A DNA stretch of 64,000 nt, from the NCBI RefSeq assembly GCF_001704415.2, contig NC_030827.1, positions 44,272,271 through 44,336,270 on the forward strand. The letters run 5' to 3'. Each line of letters opens with the position of its first letter. Within the stretch, counting starts at the first letter, position 1. Below, piece after piece: positions 46,496 to 56,917 of this stretch. This stretch comes from Capra hircus. Its lineage: Eukaryota > Chordata > Mammalia > Artiodactyla > Bovidae. Both the position numbers and the translations under genes were made by a program. The notes beneath the pieces are model-generated. The model worked only from the letters and a program-made list of their open reading frames with translations. It ran no database searches and was not told the origin of the DNA.

Positions 46496-46692
46496 TTAAA
46501 AACTATGCAAATGTTAACTGTTTTTATATTTTTATTTGACAAATACTTTTTGAGCTCAATTTAAAATTATATAATATTCTCAGAGATAGAAATGTAGCAC
46601 AAAACAAAATAGGAAAAAAAAATTCTTGCCTTCTTGCAACTTCTATTCTTTTAGAACCAGACACACTATTCAGACATAAATGCCTTAGTTAA

Positions 46693-46969
46693 TGGAGAAG
46701 ACAATGGCAACCCACGCCAGTACTCTTGCTTGGAAAATCCCATGGACAAAGGAGCCTGATAGGCTGCAGTCCATGGGGCCGCTGAGAGTCGGGCATGACT
46801 GACAGACTTCACTTTCACGTTTCACTTTCATGCATTGGAGAAGGAAATGGCAACCCACTCCAGTGTTCTTGCCTGGAGAATCCCAGGGATGGGGGAGCCT
46901 GGTGGGCTGCCGTCTATGGGGTTGCACAGAGTCAGACACGACTGAAGCAACTTAGCAGCAGCAGCAGCA
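46693..46969 (+). mobile_element. BOV-A2 SINE with an 11-bp TSD
   Basis: Two Bov-A monomers joined by TTCACTTTCACGTTTCACTTTCATGCATT, ending in (CAG)n. GCCTTAGTTAA flanks it at 46682-46692 and 46970-46980. Confidence 0.97.
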
Positions 46970-46980
46970 GCCTTAGTTAA

Positions 46981-47637
46981 AATTATTACAAAACAAAAAG
47001 AAGCAGGTGGGAAGAGTGGGGAGTCTATAGTCTAAAAATGGACATTCAGTTTTAAAGAGTATAAAAGAGATGGCGTCACTGAGAAGGCAACATTTCTACA
47101 AAGTCTTAGAAAGGGGTCAAATTAGGTAGGTCTTTGAGGAAAGTGCTTTCTAAGCACATGGGCTAGTAATAGTGATGTCCATATGGCTGGAACATACCTG
47201 GTGATACTGGGAAAGGCATAGTGCCCTGAACAGTTGGCTCTAGTGAGCAAAAGAGAAAATAGTGGTATAAGAATCAAAATTGAAAACTGAGGCTGCTATG
47301 GGTCAGAGCCTACAGGGAATCTTCAGTTCAGTTCAGTTTAGTCGCTCAGTCGTGTCCAACTCTTTGCGACCCCATGAATTGTAGCACGCTAGGCTTCCCC
47401 GTCCATCACCACCCCCAGGAGTTCACCCAAACTCTTGTCCATTGAGTCGGTGATGCCATTCAGCTATCTCATCCTCTGTCATCCCCTTCTCCTCCTAAAA
47501 AAGATTGATTTGATTTTCTATGAAACAGGAAGCCATGGGATGGTTGGGCCTGGGGATGCAGTTTGGTATGTTATATTTTGAAATAAATCACTCTAATCGC
47601 TTGTGTTGAATGAGGTAAAGGCCTAAACTTATAGGTT
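46981..47637 (+). other. Possible ancient mammalian repeat, split by BovB
   Basis: GAGAAGGCAACATTTCTACAAAGTCTTAGAAAGG (about 47080), then after the BovB piece GGAAGCCATGGGATGG and AAATCACTCTAATCGCTTGTGTTGAATGAGG (about 47527-47615). They follow the order of an old mammalian interspersed repeat that I recognise but cannot name. No gene was found. Confidence 0.35.
47321..47497 (-). mobile_element. BovB 3'-end fragment
   Basis: CAGTTCAGTTCAGTTTAGTCGCTCAGTCG to CATCCCCTTCTCCTCC, the last ~175 bases of BovB in inverted orientation. Confidence 0.93.
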
Positions 47638-49698
47638 CACCTAGAGCCAGACAACCTGGAGTGTGAAGTCAAGTGGGCCTTAGGAAGCATCACTACAAAC
47701 AAAGCTAGTGGAGGTGATGGAATTCTAATTGAGCTATTTCAAATGCAAAAAGATGACACTATTAAAGTGCTGCTATCAAGTGGATAAAAAAGCTGTGGTA
47801 CATATACACAATGGAGTATTACTCAGCCATTAAAAAGAATACATTTGAATCAGTTCTAATGAGGTGGATGAAACTGGAGCCGATTATACAGAGTGAAGTA
47901 AGCCAGAAAGAAAAACACCAATACAGTATACTAACACATATATATGGAATTTAGAAAGATGGTAATGATAACCCTGTATGTGAGACAGCAGAAGAGAGAC
48001 AGATGTATAGAACAAACTTTTGAACTCTGTGGGAGAGGGAGAGGGTGGGATGATTTGGAAGAATGGTATTGAGACATGTATACTATCATGTAAGAAACAA
48101 ATCGCCAGTCTAGGTTCGATACAGGATATAGGATGCTTGGGGCTGGTGCATGGGGATGCCCCAGAGAGATGATATTGGGAAGGAGGTGGGAGGGTGTTCA
48201 GGATTGGGAACTCATGTACACCCGTGGCAGATTCATGTCAATGTATGACAAAACCAATACACTATTGTAAAGTAAAATCTAAAAAATAATAAATTAAAAA
48301 AAAATAAAGTGCTGCTATCAATATGCCAGCACATTTGGAAAACTAAACAGTGGCCACAGGACTGGAAAAGGTAAGTTTTCATTTCAATCCAAAGAAAGGT
48401 AATGCCAAAAAATGCTCAAACTACCACACAATTGCACTCATCTCACATGCTGGTAAAGTAATGCTCAACATTCTCCAAGCCACATTTCAACAGTACATGA
48501 ACCATGAAATTCAGATGTTCAAGCTGGTTTTAGAAAAGGGAGAGCAACCAGAGATCAAATTGACAATATCCCTGGATCATAAGCAAGAGAGTTCCAGAAA
48601 AATATCTATTTCTGCTTTATTGACTATGCCAAAGCCTTTGACTGTGTGGATCACAATAAACTGTGGAAAATTCTGAAAGAGATGGGAATACCAGACGACC
48701 TGAGCTGCCTCTTGAAACACCTGTATGTAGGTCAGGAAGCAACAGTTAGAACTAGACATGGAACAACAGACTGGTTCCCAAAAAAGGAGGACGTCAAGGC
48801 TGTATATTGTCACCCTGCTTATTTAACTTATATGCAGAGTACATCATGAGAAATGCTGGGCTGGAAGAAGCACAAGCTGGAATCAAGATTGCCAGAAGAA
48901 ATATCAATAACCTCAGATATGCAGATGACACCACCCTTACGGCACAAAGTGAAGAACTAAAGAGCATCTTGATGAAGTGAAAGAGGAGAGTGAAAAAGTT
49001 GGCTTAAAGCTCAACATTCAGAAAACTAAGATCATGGCATCTGGTCCCATCACTTCATGGCAAATAGATGGGGAAACAGTGGAAACAGTGTTAGACTTTA
49101 TTTTGGGGGGCTCCAAAATCACTGCAGATGGTGATTGCAGTCATGAAATTAAAAGACATTTACTGCTTGGAAGGAAAGTTATGACCAACCTAGACAGCAT
49201 ATTAAAAAGCAGAGACATTACTTTGCCAACAAAGGTCCATCTAGTCAAGGCTATGATTTTTCCAGTAGTCATGTATGGATGCGAGATTTGGACTATGAAG
49301 AAGGCTGAGCACCAAACAATTGATGCTATTGAACTGTTATGTTGGAAAAGACTCTTGAGAGTCCCTTGGATTGCAAGAAGATCCAACCAGTCCATTCTAA
49401 AGGAGATCAATCCTGGGTGTTCATTGAAAGGACTGATACTGAAGTGAAATTCCAATACTTCAACCACCTGATATGAACAGCTGACTCTTTTGAAAAGACC
49501 CAGATGCTGGGAAAGATTGAAGGCAGGAGGAGACGGGGAAAACAGAGGATGAAATGGTTGGATGGCATCACCCACTCAAAGGACATGAGTTTGGATGGGC
49601 TTCAGGAGTTGGTGTTGGACAGGGAGGCCTGGCGTGCTGCAGCTCATGGGGTCACAAAGAGTCGGACTGAGTGATTGAACTGAACTGAACTGAACTGC
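47638..49698 (+). mobile_element. BovB LINE, 5'-truncated, split by an L1
   Basis: It starts in the pre-RT region (CACCTAGAGCCAGACAACCTGG) and ends with GAACTGAACTGAACTGAACTG. The insertion at 47780-48304 lies just before the RT. RT fragments are at 48350-48676 and 48646-48849, and the catalytic YADD is intact at 48918-48929. The post-RT frame 48977-49447 is long (156 codons). Frameshifts between these pieces (for example within GTTCCCAAAAAAGGAGGACG near 48774-48793) kill the ORF. Confidence 0.94.
47780..48304 (+). mobile_element. Bovid L1 3' end, 5'-truncated, with a perfect 17-bp TSD
   Basis: 525 bp of the ORF2 C terminus and 3' UTR (GTACATATACACAATGGAGTATTACTCAGCC; GGTGTTCAGGATTGGGAACTC; CAATGTATGACAAAACCAATACA) ending in an A-rich tail. 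The BovB bases TAAAGTGCTGCTATCAA stand on both sides (47763-47779 and 48305-48321). Good 3' UTR conservation and the perfect TSD suggest a fairly young insertion. Confidence 0.96.
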
Positions 49699-50774
49699 AT
49701 ATATGATTTTTAAATAGGAAGCCAAAATGCTTAGTCATATAGAGGTGATATTGCAACTGAGCACATATAAACATTTAATTATTTTTAAAATCTGAGTTAT
49801 AGCAGCTCTCCACGTTGCCCAGCTTGCTGTACATTTATGGAAAATTTTTCTGAGTTGAGAAGATAATATTGCTTTCTTTTTTCGCTGCCAAGAAAATCAC
49901 CAAATTCAGTAATTAGGGCACTCATATGTCTATATTTCATATTTTATAAATAAGTCATTATTGAATATTACATTGAACAAAAAATTTTCCTACATTCCAA
50001 AGAACTTAGGAAAAATTGACTTATTTTTGTGGAAATCACATACTTCCTTGACTTTTTAAAAGACTCTTCCCTCTATAATAAATTGTTTCTAAAATAAGAC
50101 AAAACCGGTATTAAGTACATTTCTTTTTCTCCTGAAGTGAATTAGAGAAATCTCCTGAAAACTATTTTTAGTAATCTTTAATTGCTTTTTCTCTTGTTTG
50201 CTGCATGCAAGGTATCTGTGATAAGTTTATACTGAATTAGCAGTTGCATTTTTAACACTGTCACTGACACTGCTGATTAAAACCAGAAAGAATAGTCATC
50301 ACTTTTTTCTGTAACTCAGAGACACTTGCCTATAATTTTAACTTATATTGGATTTGTGGTTTTAAATTGGTTTAGTTGTTGAAGACATGCTGTTTAAGCA
50401 ATCCAATATTTGTAAAAAGAATAGAATATTTTACTGATAATGGTTTCTGAAAATATATTGACTAATCAAGGAGCAGAAGATAACCTAGCTAGATAGCTCA
50501 TATTATGCTTCTGAAGAATAAAAATGCATTTAAATAAAAAGGATAAACTTTTACATTAAATATTGCCAGAATTATTTTCTTGGTATCACATTTACCTAGA
50601 GTTAATTGTTGGCTTCTCTATTATCTAGCTGATCGTGGGTGACTTACTTAAAGAGTCAAAGCTTTGTTTTCTAATTTAAAATATTCAAATAATAGGACAA
50701 CCTAAACCAAGCAAAGTTTCTCTGGAACAAATTTGAAAATTCCTATGCAGGGTGTCATAAAATTCCTTAAAAAT
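49699..50774. other. Intergenic stretch with no recognised element
   Basis: AT-rich DNA, no reading frame or repeat recognised. Confidence 0.45.
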
Positions 50775-50785
50775 TTGCAATGGCT

Positions 50786-51394
50786 CATATAATCCAGCAA
50801 TCCCACTACTGGGTGTATATCAAGACAAAACTATAAAAGATACATGAACCCCTATGTTCATAACAGCACTATTCACAATAGCCAAGACATGACAACACGC
50901 TAAATGTCCATCAACAGATGAGTGGATAAAGGAGACGTGGTACAATGGAATATTCTTCAGACATAAAAAGAATGAAATAATGTCATTTGCAGCAACATAA
51001 ATTCAAATACAGAGTACCATACCAAGTGAAATAAGTCAGAAAGAGAAAGACAAATACTATATCACTTACATTTCAAATCTGAAACATGGCAAAAAATGAA
51101 CCTATCTTCCAAACAGAAACAGACTCATTATCATAGAGGACAGACCAGACTTGTGGTTGCCAAGGGGGAGGTATGGACTGGGAGTTTGGGGTTAGTAGAT
51201 GCAAAATATTACATTTAGAATGGATGAAAACAAGGTTCAACTCTATAGCACAGGGAACTATATCCAATCTCCTAGGATAAACCATAATGGAAAAGAATAT
51301 AAAAAAGAATATGCATGTGCATAACTGAGTCACTTTGCTATACAACAGAAATTAACACAACATTGTTACGCAACTATACTTCAATTAAAAAAAA
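50786..51394 (+). mobile_element. L1 LINE 3' end, 5'-truncated, with an 11-bp TSD
   Basis: ATCCAGCAATCCCACTACTGGGTG through AACCCCTATGTTCATAACAGC and GGTTCAACTCTATAGCACAGGGAAC to ACTTCAATTAAAAAAAA. TTGCAATGGCT flanks it at 50775-50785 and 51395-51405. It is a different, older subfamily than the L1 at 47780, with the same 3' end type as at 34430. Confidence 0.94.
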
Positions 51395-51620
51395 TTGCAA
51401 TGGCTAAACACTGTAGCCGACATCATAGCTAATGATGATGATGAAGATCAGTGACCAGTGATGATCGTGAAGACTGGAAGGGGAAGAAGAAATATCAAGT
51501 GTTCACAGAGGTATAAAAATAATAGTCTTCACTGAAAAGTATACACAAAGGTCTTAGAAAAAGGTCTTTTATAACAAATTTCCTCTGCTGGAGATACTTT
51601 ATTCACATATTTTTATTTAT

Positions 51621-51622
<2 letters not shown>

Positions 51623-51701
<79 letters not shown>
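51623..51701. repeat. Poly(T) tract, 79 bases
   Basis: An uninterrupted T run following TTTTTATTTATTA. It is separated from the next T run by 37 AT-rich bases (51702-51738). Frames across it are homopolymer artefacts. Confidence 0.95.
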
Positions 51702-51705
<4 letters not shown>

Positions 51706-51735
51706 ACATAATTTATTATGTACAAAATATTATGT

Positions 51736-51932
<197 letters not shown>

Positions 51933-51982
51933 CAATTTATTGTGCAATTTGGTGAAATAGGGAAAGAAATAAGGATAATATT

Positions 51983-52103
<121 letters not shown>

Positions 52104-52228
52104 ATAATAAGGAAATTTCAAAAGAGTACATATAAAATTAACTGTTAAAAATAAATTTTATTGAAACATACTTCATATACAACAAAGTTCATCTTTTGTA
52201 AGCAGTAATTCAATGTTTTCTAGTCCTA

Positions 52229-52262
52229 AAAGTGTCAGATATGACTCAGCAACTAAACAACA
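52229..52262 (+). mobile_element. Isolated Bov-tA/BovB-type 3' tail
   Basis: AAAGTGTCAGATATGACTCAGCAACTAAACAACAA is the shared terminal sequence of Bov-tA and BovB without any body. It interrupts the L1M relic. Confidence 0.65.
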
Positions 52263-52514
52263 AGAAGTATATTCACAGGGTTATACCTTCATCATCACTG
52301 TCTAATTCTAAATTATTTTGCTTACCACAGAAAAAATAGGTATGAACCACTAAAAAGTCTTACCCATTTTAAGTCACTTCAAATAATTTCCATTTGTCCC
52401 CTTAAGCCCCTGACAAACATAAACCTACTTTCTGTCTCTACAGTTTTGTCTAGTGTGGACATTTCACATAAACGGTATTATATAATATGTGGCATCTTAT
52501 GTCTGGTTCCTTTC

Positions 52515-52538
52515 TTTTTTTTTTTTTTTTTTTTTTTT
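52515..52538. mobile_element. Poly(T)24 insertion flanked by a 14-bp direct repeat
   Basis: T24 (plus a single G at 52539) sits between two perfect copies of GTCTGGTTCCTTTC (52501-52514 and 52540-52553). One copy is the natural L1M sequence. This is the structure of a retrotransposition event that delivered only a poly(A) tail, in minus orientation. Confidence 0.8.
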
Positions 52539-52835
52539 GGTCTGGTTCCTTTCATTTGACACAATGTTGTCAAGTTTTATACTTATTGCACCAATAGCAA
52601 AATTATGTTTTCTTTTATGACTGAATAATATTCCCTTGATTGTAGCTATATCACATATTGTTTATCCATTCATTAATTGATGGACACATGCCTTGTGTCT
52701 ATAACTTGGCTGTTATAAATAATGCTTGCACAAACATTTATGTACATGCTTTTCTGTGGATGCATATTTTAATTTATCTTGGGTGTATACCTAGGATTAG
52801 AATTACTTGTTTATGGAGCAACTATTACATTGTAA

Positions 52836-53756
52836 GACATACTATTAAATTTAATTCAAATATCTAACCCCATAACTACTAATATTTTCTGAATTAAATA
52901 ATTTACCTAATAAATAAAAAAATTGATAGTATAGAATGTAAACTACAACAGTGACAAGAATTAAAACTGCTGTAATAAATGGGAAAAGACTTGTGTTCTT
53001 GAGGAGCTTGAAGTCTTAGTTTAGACAGGCACATAATGAGGACAAAAGGTCCTTCAATAAAATCATTTCTCTTTCTATAAAGCAGAAATGTTTCCTGTTC
53101 TAAAAATGCCTTCAGATACCTAAAAAAATGCATGTTAATTCAGAGGACTTTAGTGAAGAATAAAATGGATATACAATCATGATTCATATAAAAGTTGCTG
53201 TCATCATCATGATGTTGCAATCTGTCACGTTAGTCATAAAAATCAAATAATGCAAAAGAAGTGCAGAATTTCATGACACATATTGGAGAAACAAAGTTAA
53301 AGATGCTATGAAACATCAAGCCCCTCATATATGGGTTTCATATGGCCTCAAACTCATGAATATTCTACATGTAGTCTATTTTTTTTCTTTCCCAGGGTGG
53401 AGGTCACCCGTTCCCAGATGCTTCTTGGTTTACCAGTTTTCTTCACCCAATTCTGAAGGATACTTAAGGATTCTCTTACTGACTGGACAGTTAAATCTTT
53501 GTTTATCCTTAGATGTGGAGTGTTGATGATCATAATCATAACTGGTAGCTCTGGGCACACTATTAACTATGGTCCATAGGAGGCCCTTCTCTCATCTATC
53601 TCTCTGCATTTTATTTTACCTATCTTCTCTTTTCTCATTTATTACCTCATTAACTCCTTCCCGTAAGTACTTATTCTAATGTGTTTAAAGTTCATATTTT
53701 TGCTATGTTTTCTCTTGATATTGTTTATTGCGTTTTTGTATATGTGTATTCTTTGA
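52836..53756. other. Intergenic stretch with no recognised element
   Basis: AT-rich, no gene recognised. Short frames at 52903-53133 and 53308-53526 lack motifs. Confidence 0.45.
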
Positions 53757-54503
53757 TTCAGTTCAGTTCGGTTGCTGAGTCATTTCCAACTCTCCCCCAT
53801 GGACTGCAGCATGCCTGGATTCCCTGTCCATCACCAGCTCCCCGAGTTTGCTCAAACCCATGTCCATCGAGTCAGTGATACCATCCAATCATCTCATCCT
53901 CTGTCGTCCCCTTCTCCTCCTGCCTTCAATCTTTCCCAGCATCAGGGCCTTTTCAAATGAGTCAGTTGTTCACATCAGGTGGCCAAAGAATTGGAGCTTC
54001 AGTTTCAGCATCAGTCCCTCCAAATGGATATTCAGAACTGATTTCCTTTAGGATTGGCTGGTTGGTTCTCCTTGCAGTCCAAGGGACTCAAGAGTCTTCT
54101 CTAACACCCCAGTTCAAAAGCATCAATTATTCAGTGCTCAGCTTTCTTTATGGTCCAACTCTCACATCCATACATGACTACTGGAAAAACCATAGCTTTG
54201 ACTAGACAGACCGTTGTCGGCAAAGTAGTATCTTTGCTTTTTAATATGCTGTCTAGTTTTGTTATAGCTTTTCTTCCAAGGAGTAAGTATCTTTTAATTT
54301 CATGGCTGCAATCACCATCTGTGGTGATTTTGGAGCCCAAGGAAATAAAGTCTGACACTGTTTGTACTGCACTCCCATTTATTTTCCATGAAGTGATGGG
54401 ACCAGATGCCATGATCATAGTTTTCTGAATGTTGAGTTTTAAGCCAGCCTTTTCACTCTCTTCTTTCACTTTCTTAAGAGGCTCTTAAGTTCCTCTTCAC
54501 TTT
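53757..54503 (-). mobile_element. BovB LINE 3' fragment, inverted
   Basis: It opens with TTCAGTTCAGTTCGGTTGCTGAGTC and ends in the region just after the RT active site (AAGTTCCTCTTCACTTT), next to a T run. A minus frame at 54131-54469 keeps LKLNIQKTMIMASGPITSWK and KAMVFPVVMYGCESWT. Confidence 0.94.
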
Positions 54504-55663
54504 TTTTTTTTCTCTTCACTTTTCTATTATGTATTTCACTGTGTTTCTTACTTTCTTTTCAATAGTTATAATTTCCAAAGAATTCATATTGCTATTGTAC
54601 CTTTAAACCACTGCTTCTAATTACTGCATGGCATTATGATAGATGACATCCATTTACACCTCTCTCATGGTAGATAGATACACTAACTCTTCACCAACAC
54701 AAAAGTATACACATACAATAGTAATGGCAACATATTAGTACAAACATCCTTAGATATTTTACCTTTTGGACCAGTGCACATATTTCTCTAGGTTATATAG
54801 CTAAATATGGAATATCTGGATTTTGTTTTATACAGATACTTAATTTACTTAAGTAGTGCCAGATTATAAGTGAAAATGGCTACACGTCAGTCTAGCCTCA
54901 ACCAACAATCCAGCAACCCACTAGATATCCCAAACCCAATTCCCCACCAATTGACATCATTCAGTTTTCTAATTGTTTTCTTCAGTCTACCTTGGTGTAA
55001 AGGGAAATCTCATCGTTTTTATTTGAAATTTTTCCTGATCATTAGTACATCTGTTTATTTTGGGGAGAATTCTCCTTCTAAAAATGCCTATTCATATTCT
55101 TATCAACATTAGCTTCTGCAGTCATAGAAGAAAAGATTATACTACAAAGTTAAAACTGTTTATTCTTGTTTATATTGAAATAAGGAATTCCTGTACCACA
55201 AGGGGATTGATGCTATTTTTAGAATTATCTAGGCATGTGTCTCTTATGAAAAAATTTCAGTTCTGGCCCTGACTTTTCAAATAAAATTTGTATTAACATA
55301 ATCAGAAGATAGAACTATAATCTATTAACTTATCAACACTAGATATCTCAGCTTGGGTTAAAATGAGCGTGGGGATTTTTATTGAGGGACTAACTTATTG
55401 AGAACAATTTCCCCTCATCTTTTTATATGGAAACCTTGCTGAAAATAGCTATTGCAAACTGGTTCTGGAGATTTAAGCATATTAAACATATTAGATGTCA
55501 GAAAAAAGAAAAACATATTTCATCTGTCCTCTGTTATTCTAATTTTAATTTATTCCATATATAGGACTGTATTAATTTTAGAATTGTTTGTAACATACTC
55601 CTATGTGCTATAGCCACTTCTGTTTAAAATGCAGATAGATGTTAAAGAGAATAATGAGCTTCT
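54504..55663. other. Intergenic stretch with no recognised element
   Basis: No recognised gene or repeat. CTCTTCACTTT is repeated across the T run at 54493-54522. Confidence 0.45.
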
Positions 55664-55675
55664 GTCATCTAATCC

Positions 55676-55948
55676 TGGAGAAGGCAATGGCACCCCACTC
55701 CAGTACTCTTGCCTGGAAAATCCTATGGATGGCGGAGCCTGGTGGGCTGCAGTCCATGGAGTTGCTAAGAGTCAGACACGACTGAGCGACTTCCCTTTCA
55801 CTTTTTACTTTCACACATTGGAGAAGGAAATGGTGACCCACTCCAGTGTTCTTGCTTGGGGAATCTTGGGGACGGGGAGCCTGGTGGGCTGCCATCTGTG
55901 GGGTCGCACAGAGTCGGACACGACTGAAGCGACTTAGCAGCAGCAGCA
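55676..55948 (+). mobile_element. BOV-A2 SINE with a 12-bp TSD
   Basis: Two Bov-A monomers (GGAGAAGGCAATGGCACCCC and GGAGAAGGAAATGGTGACCC) and a (CAG)n end. GTCATCTAATCC flanks it at 55664-55675 and 55949-55960. Confidence 0.97.
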
Positions 55949-56079
55949 GTCATCTAATCCAGTTGCTTTCCTCTCCATTACCTAAGAAAATTTTGTTGTG
56001 AAATAAACTTTAAAAAGCACAGAAATAAAAAAAAGTTATCACACATATGTGTGCAAAGTCATCATAAATGGAAAGACAT

Positions 56080-56445
56080 TTTTAGGTCCGAAATCTGAAA
56101 TCAAAATGTTTTCAGGGCTGTAATCCTTCAGAAGTCTAGGAGGGATTATTCCTTGCCTCCTCCAGCTTGGTGCCCCCAGGCATTCCTTTACCTGTGGCTG
56201 CATAACTCCAATTTCTGCCTTCATCTTCACATGGTTTTTTCCTTGTATTTCTTCTCAGTGTGTCTCTTATATGGATGCTTGTCTTTGAATTTAGGACCAT
56301 ATGGATTATTGAGGATGATCTCATCTTGAGATCCTTAATTATATTACATTTTAAAGATAAGTTTTCAAACTGAAGTTGCATTCACAGATGCAAGGATTAG
56401 GAAGTGGAGATATATTTTTATATTGAGGACACTATTTCAATCACT
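56080..56445 (-). mobile_element. Ancient LTR-type repeat (probably MaLR)
   Basis: GTCCGAAATCTGAAATCAAAATGTTTTCAGGGCTGTAATCC, CCTTGCCTCCTCCAGCTTGGTGC, TCCAATTTCTGCCTTCATCTTCACATGG and GATGATCTCATCTTGAGATCC follow, in order, a common old mammalian LTR repeat read in reverse. The family name is not certain. Confidence 0.5.
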
Positions 56446-56917
56446 GCAATTATCATATTAATCTTTAAGACTATGCAGGACTGAGGAGAAAGCAGCAGTG
56501 ACCCCACAAGAGACTGACCCAGACTAGCCTGTGAGTGTCCAGGAGTCTCTGGTGAAGGTGTGGGTCAGCGGTGGCCTGCTGCAGGGTCAGGGGCACTGAA
56601 TGTGATAGAGCATGGATCAGATCTTTTGAAGGAGGTTGCTATTATTTTCGTTACCTCCACGACAGTCTGGTCTCAGGCCAAACAACAGCGAGGGAACAAC
56701 CCCACGCATCAAGGGAAAATTGGATTAAAGATTTATGGAGTATGGCTCAGTATTCTTACCATGAGAACACCATGAAAGTATGAAAAGGAAAAAATGTAAG
56801 ACACTGAAAGATGAGCTCCCCAGGTAGGTAGGTGCCTAATATGTTACTGGAGATCAGTGGAGAAATAATGCCAGAATGAATGAAGAGATGGAGCCAAAGT
56901 AAAAATAACACCTAGTT

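Larger units (their letters stand above)
52140..52835 (-). mobile_element. Ancient L1M 3'-end relic
   Basis: The order TTTATTGAAACATACTTCATATAC, CATTTGTCCCCTTAAGCCCC, GTGGACATTTCACATAAACGG, TTTATCCATTCATTAATTGATGGACAC, AATAATGCTTGCACAAACATT, TTGGGTGTATACCTAGGATTAGAATT is that of mammalian L1M sequence read in reverse. It holds a SINE tail and a poly(T) insertion. Confidence 0.75.
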
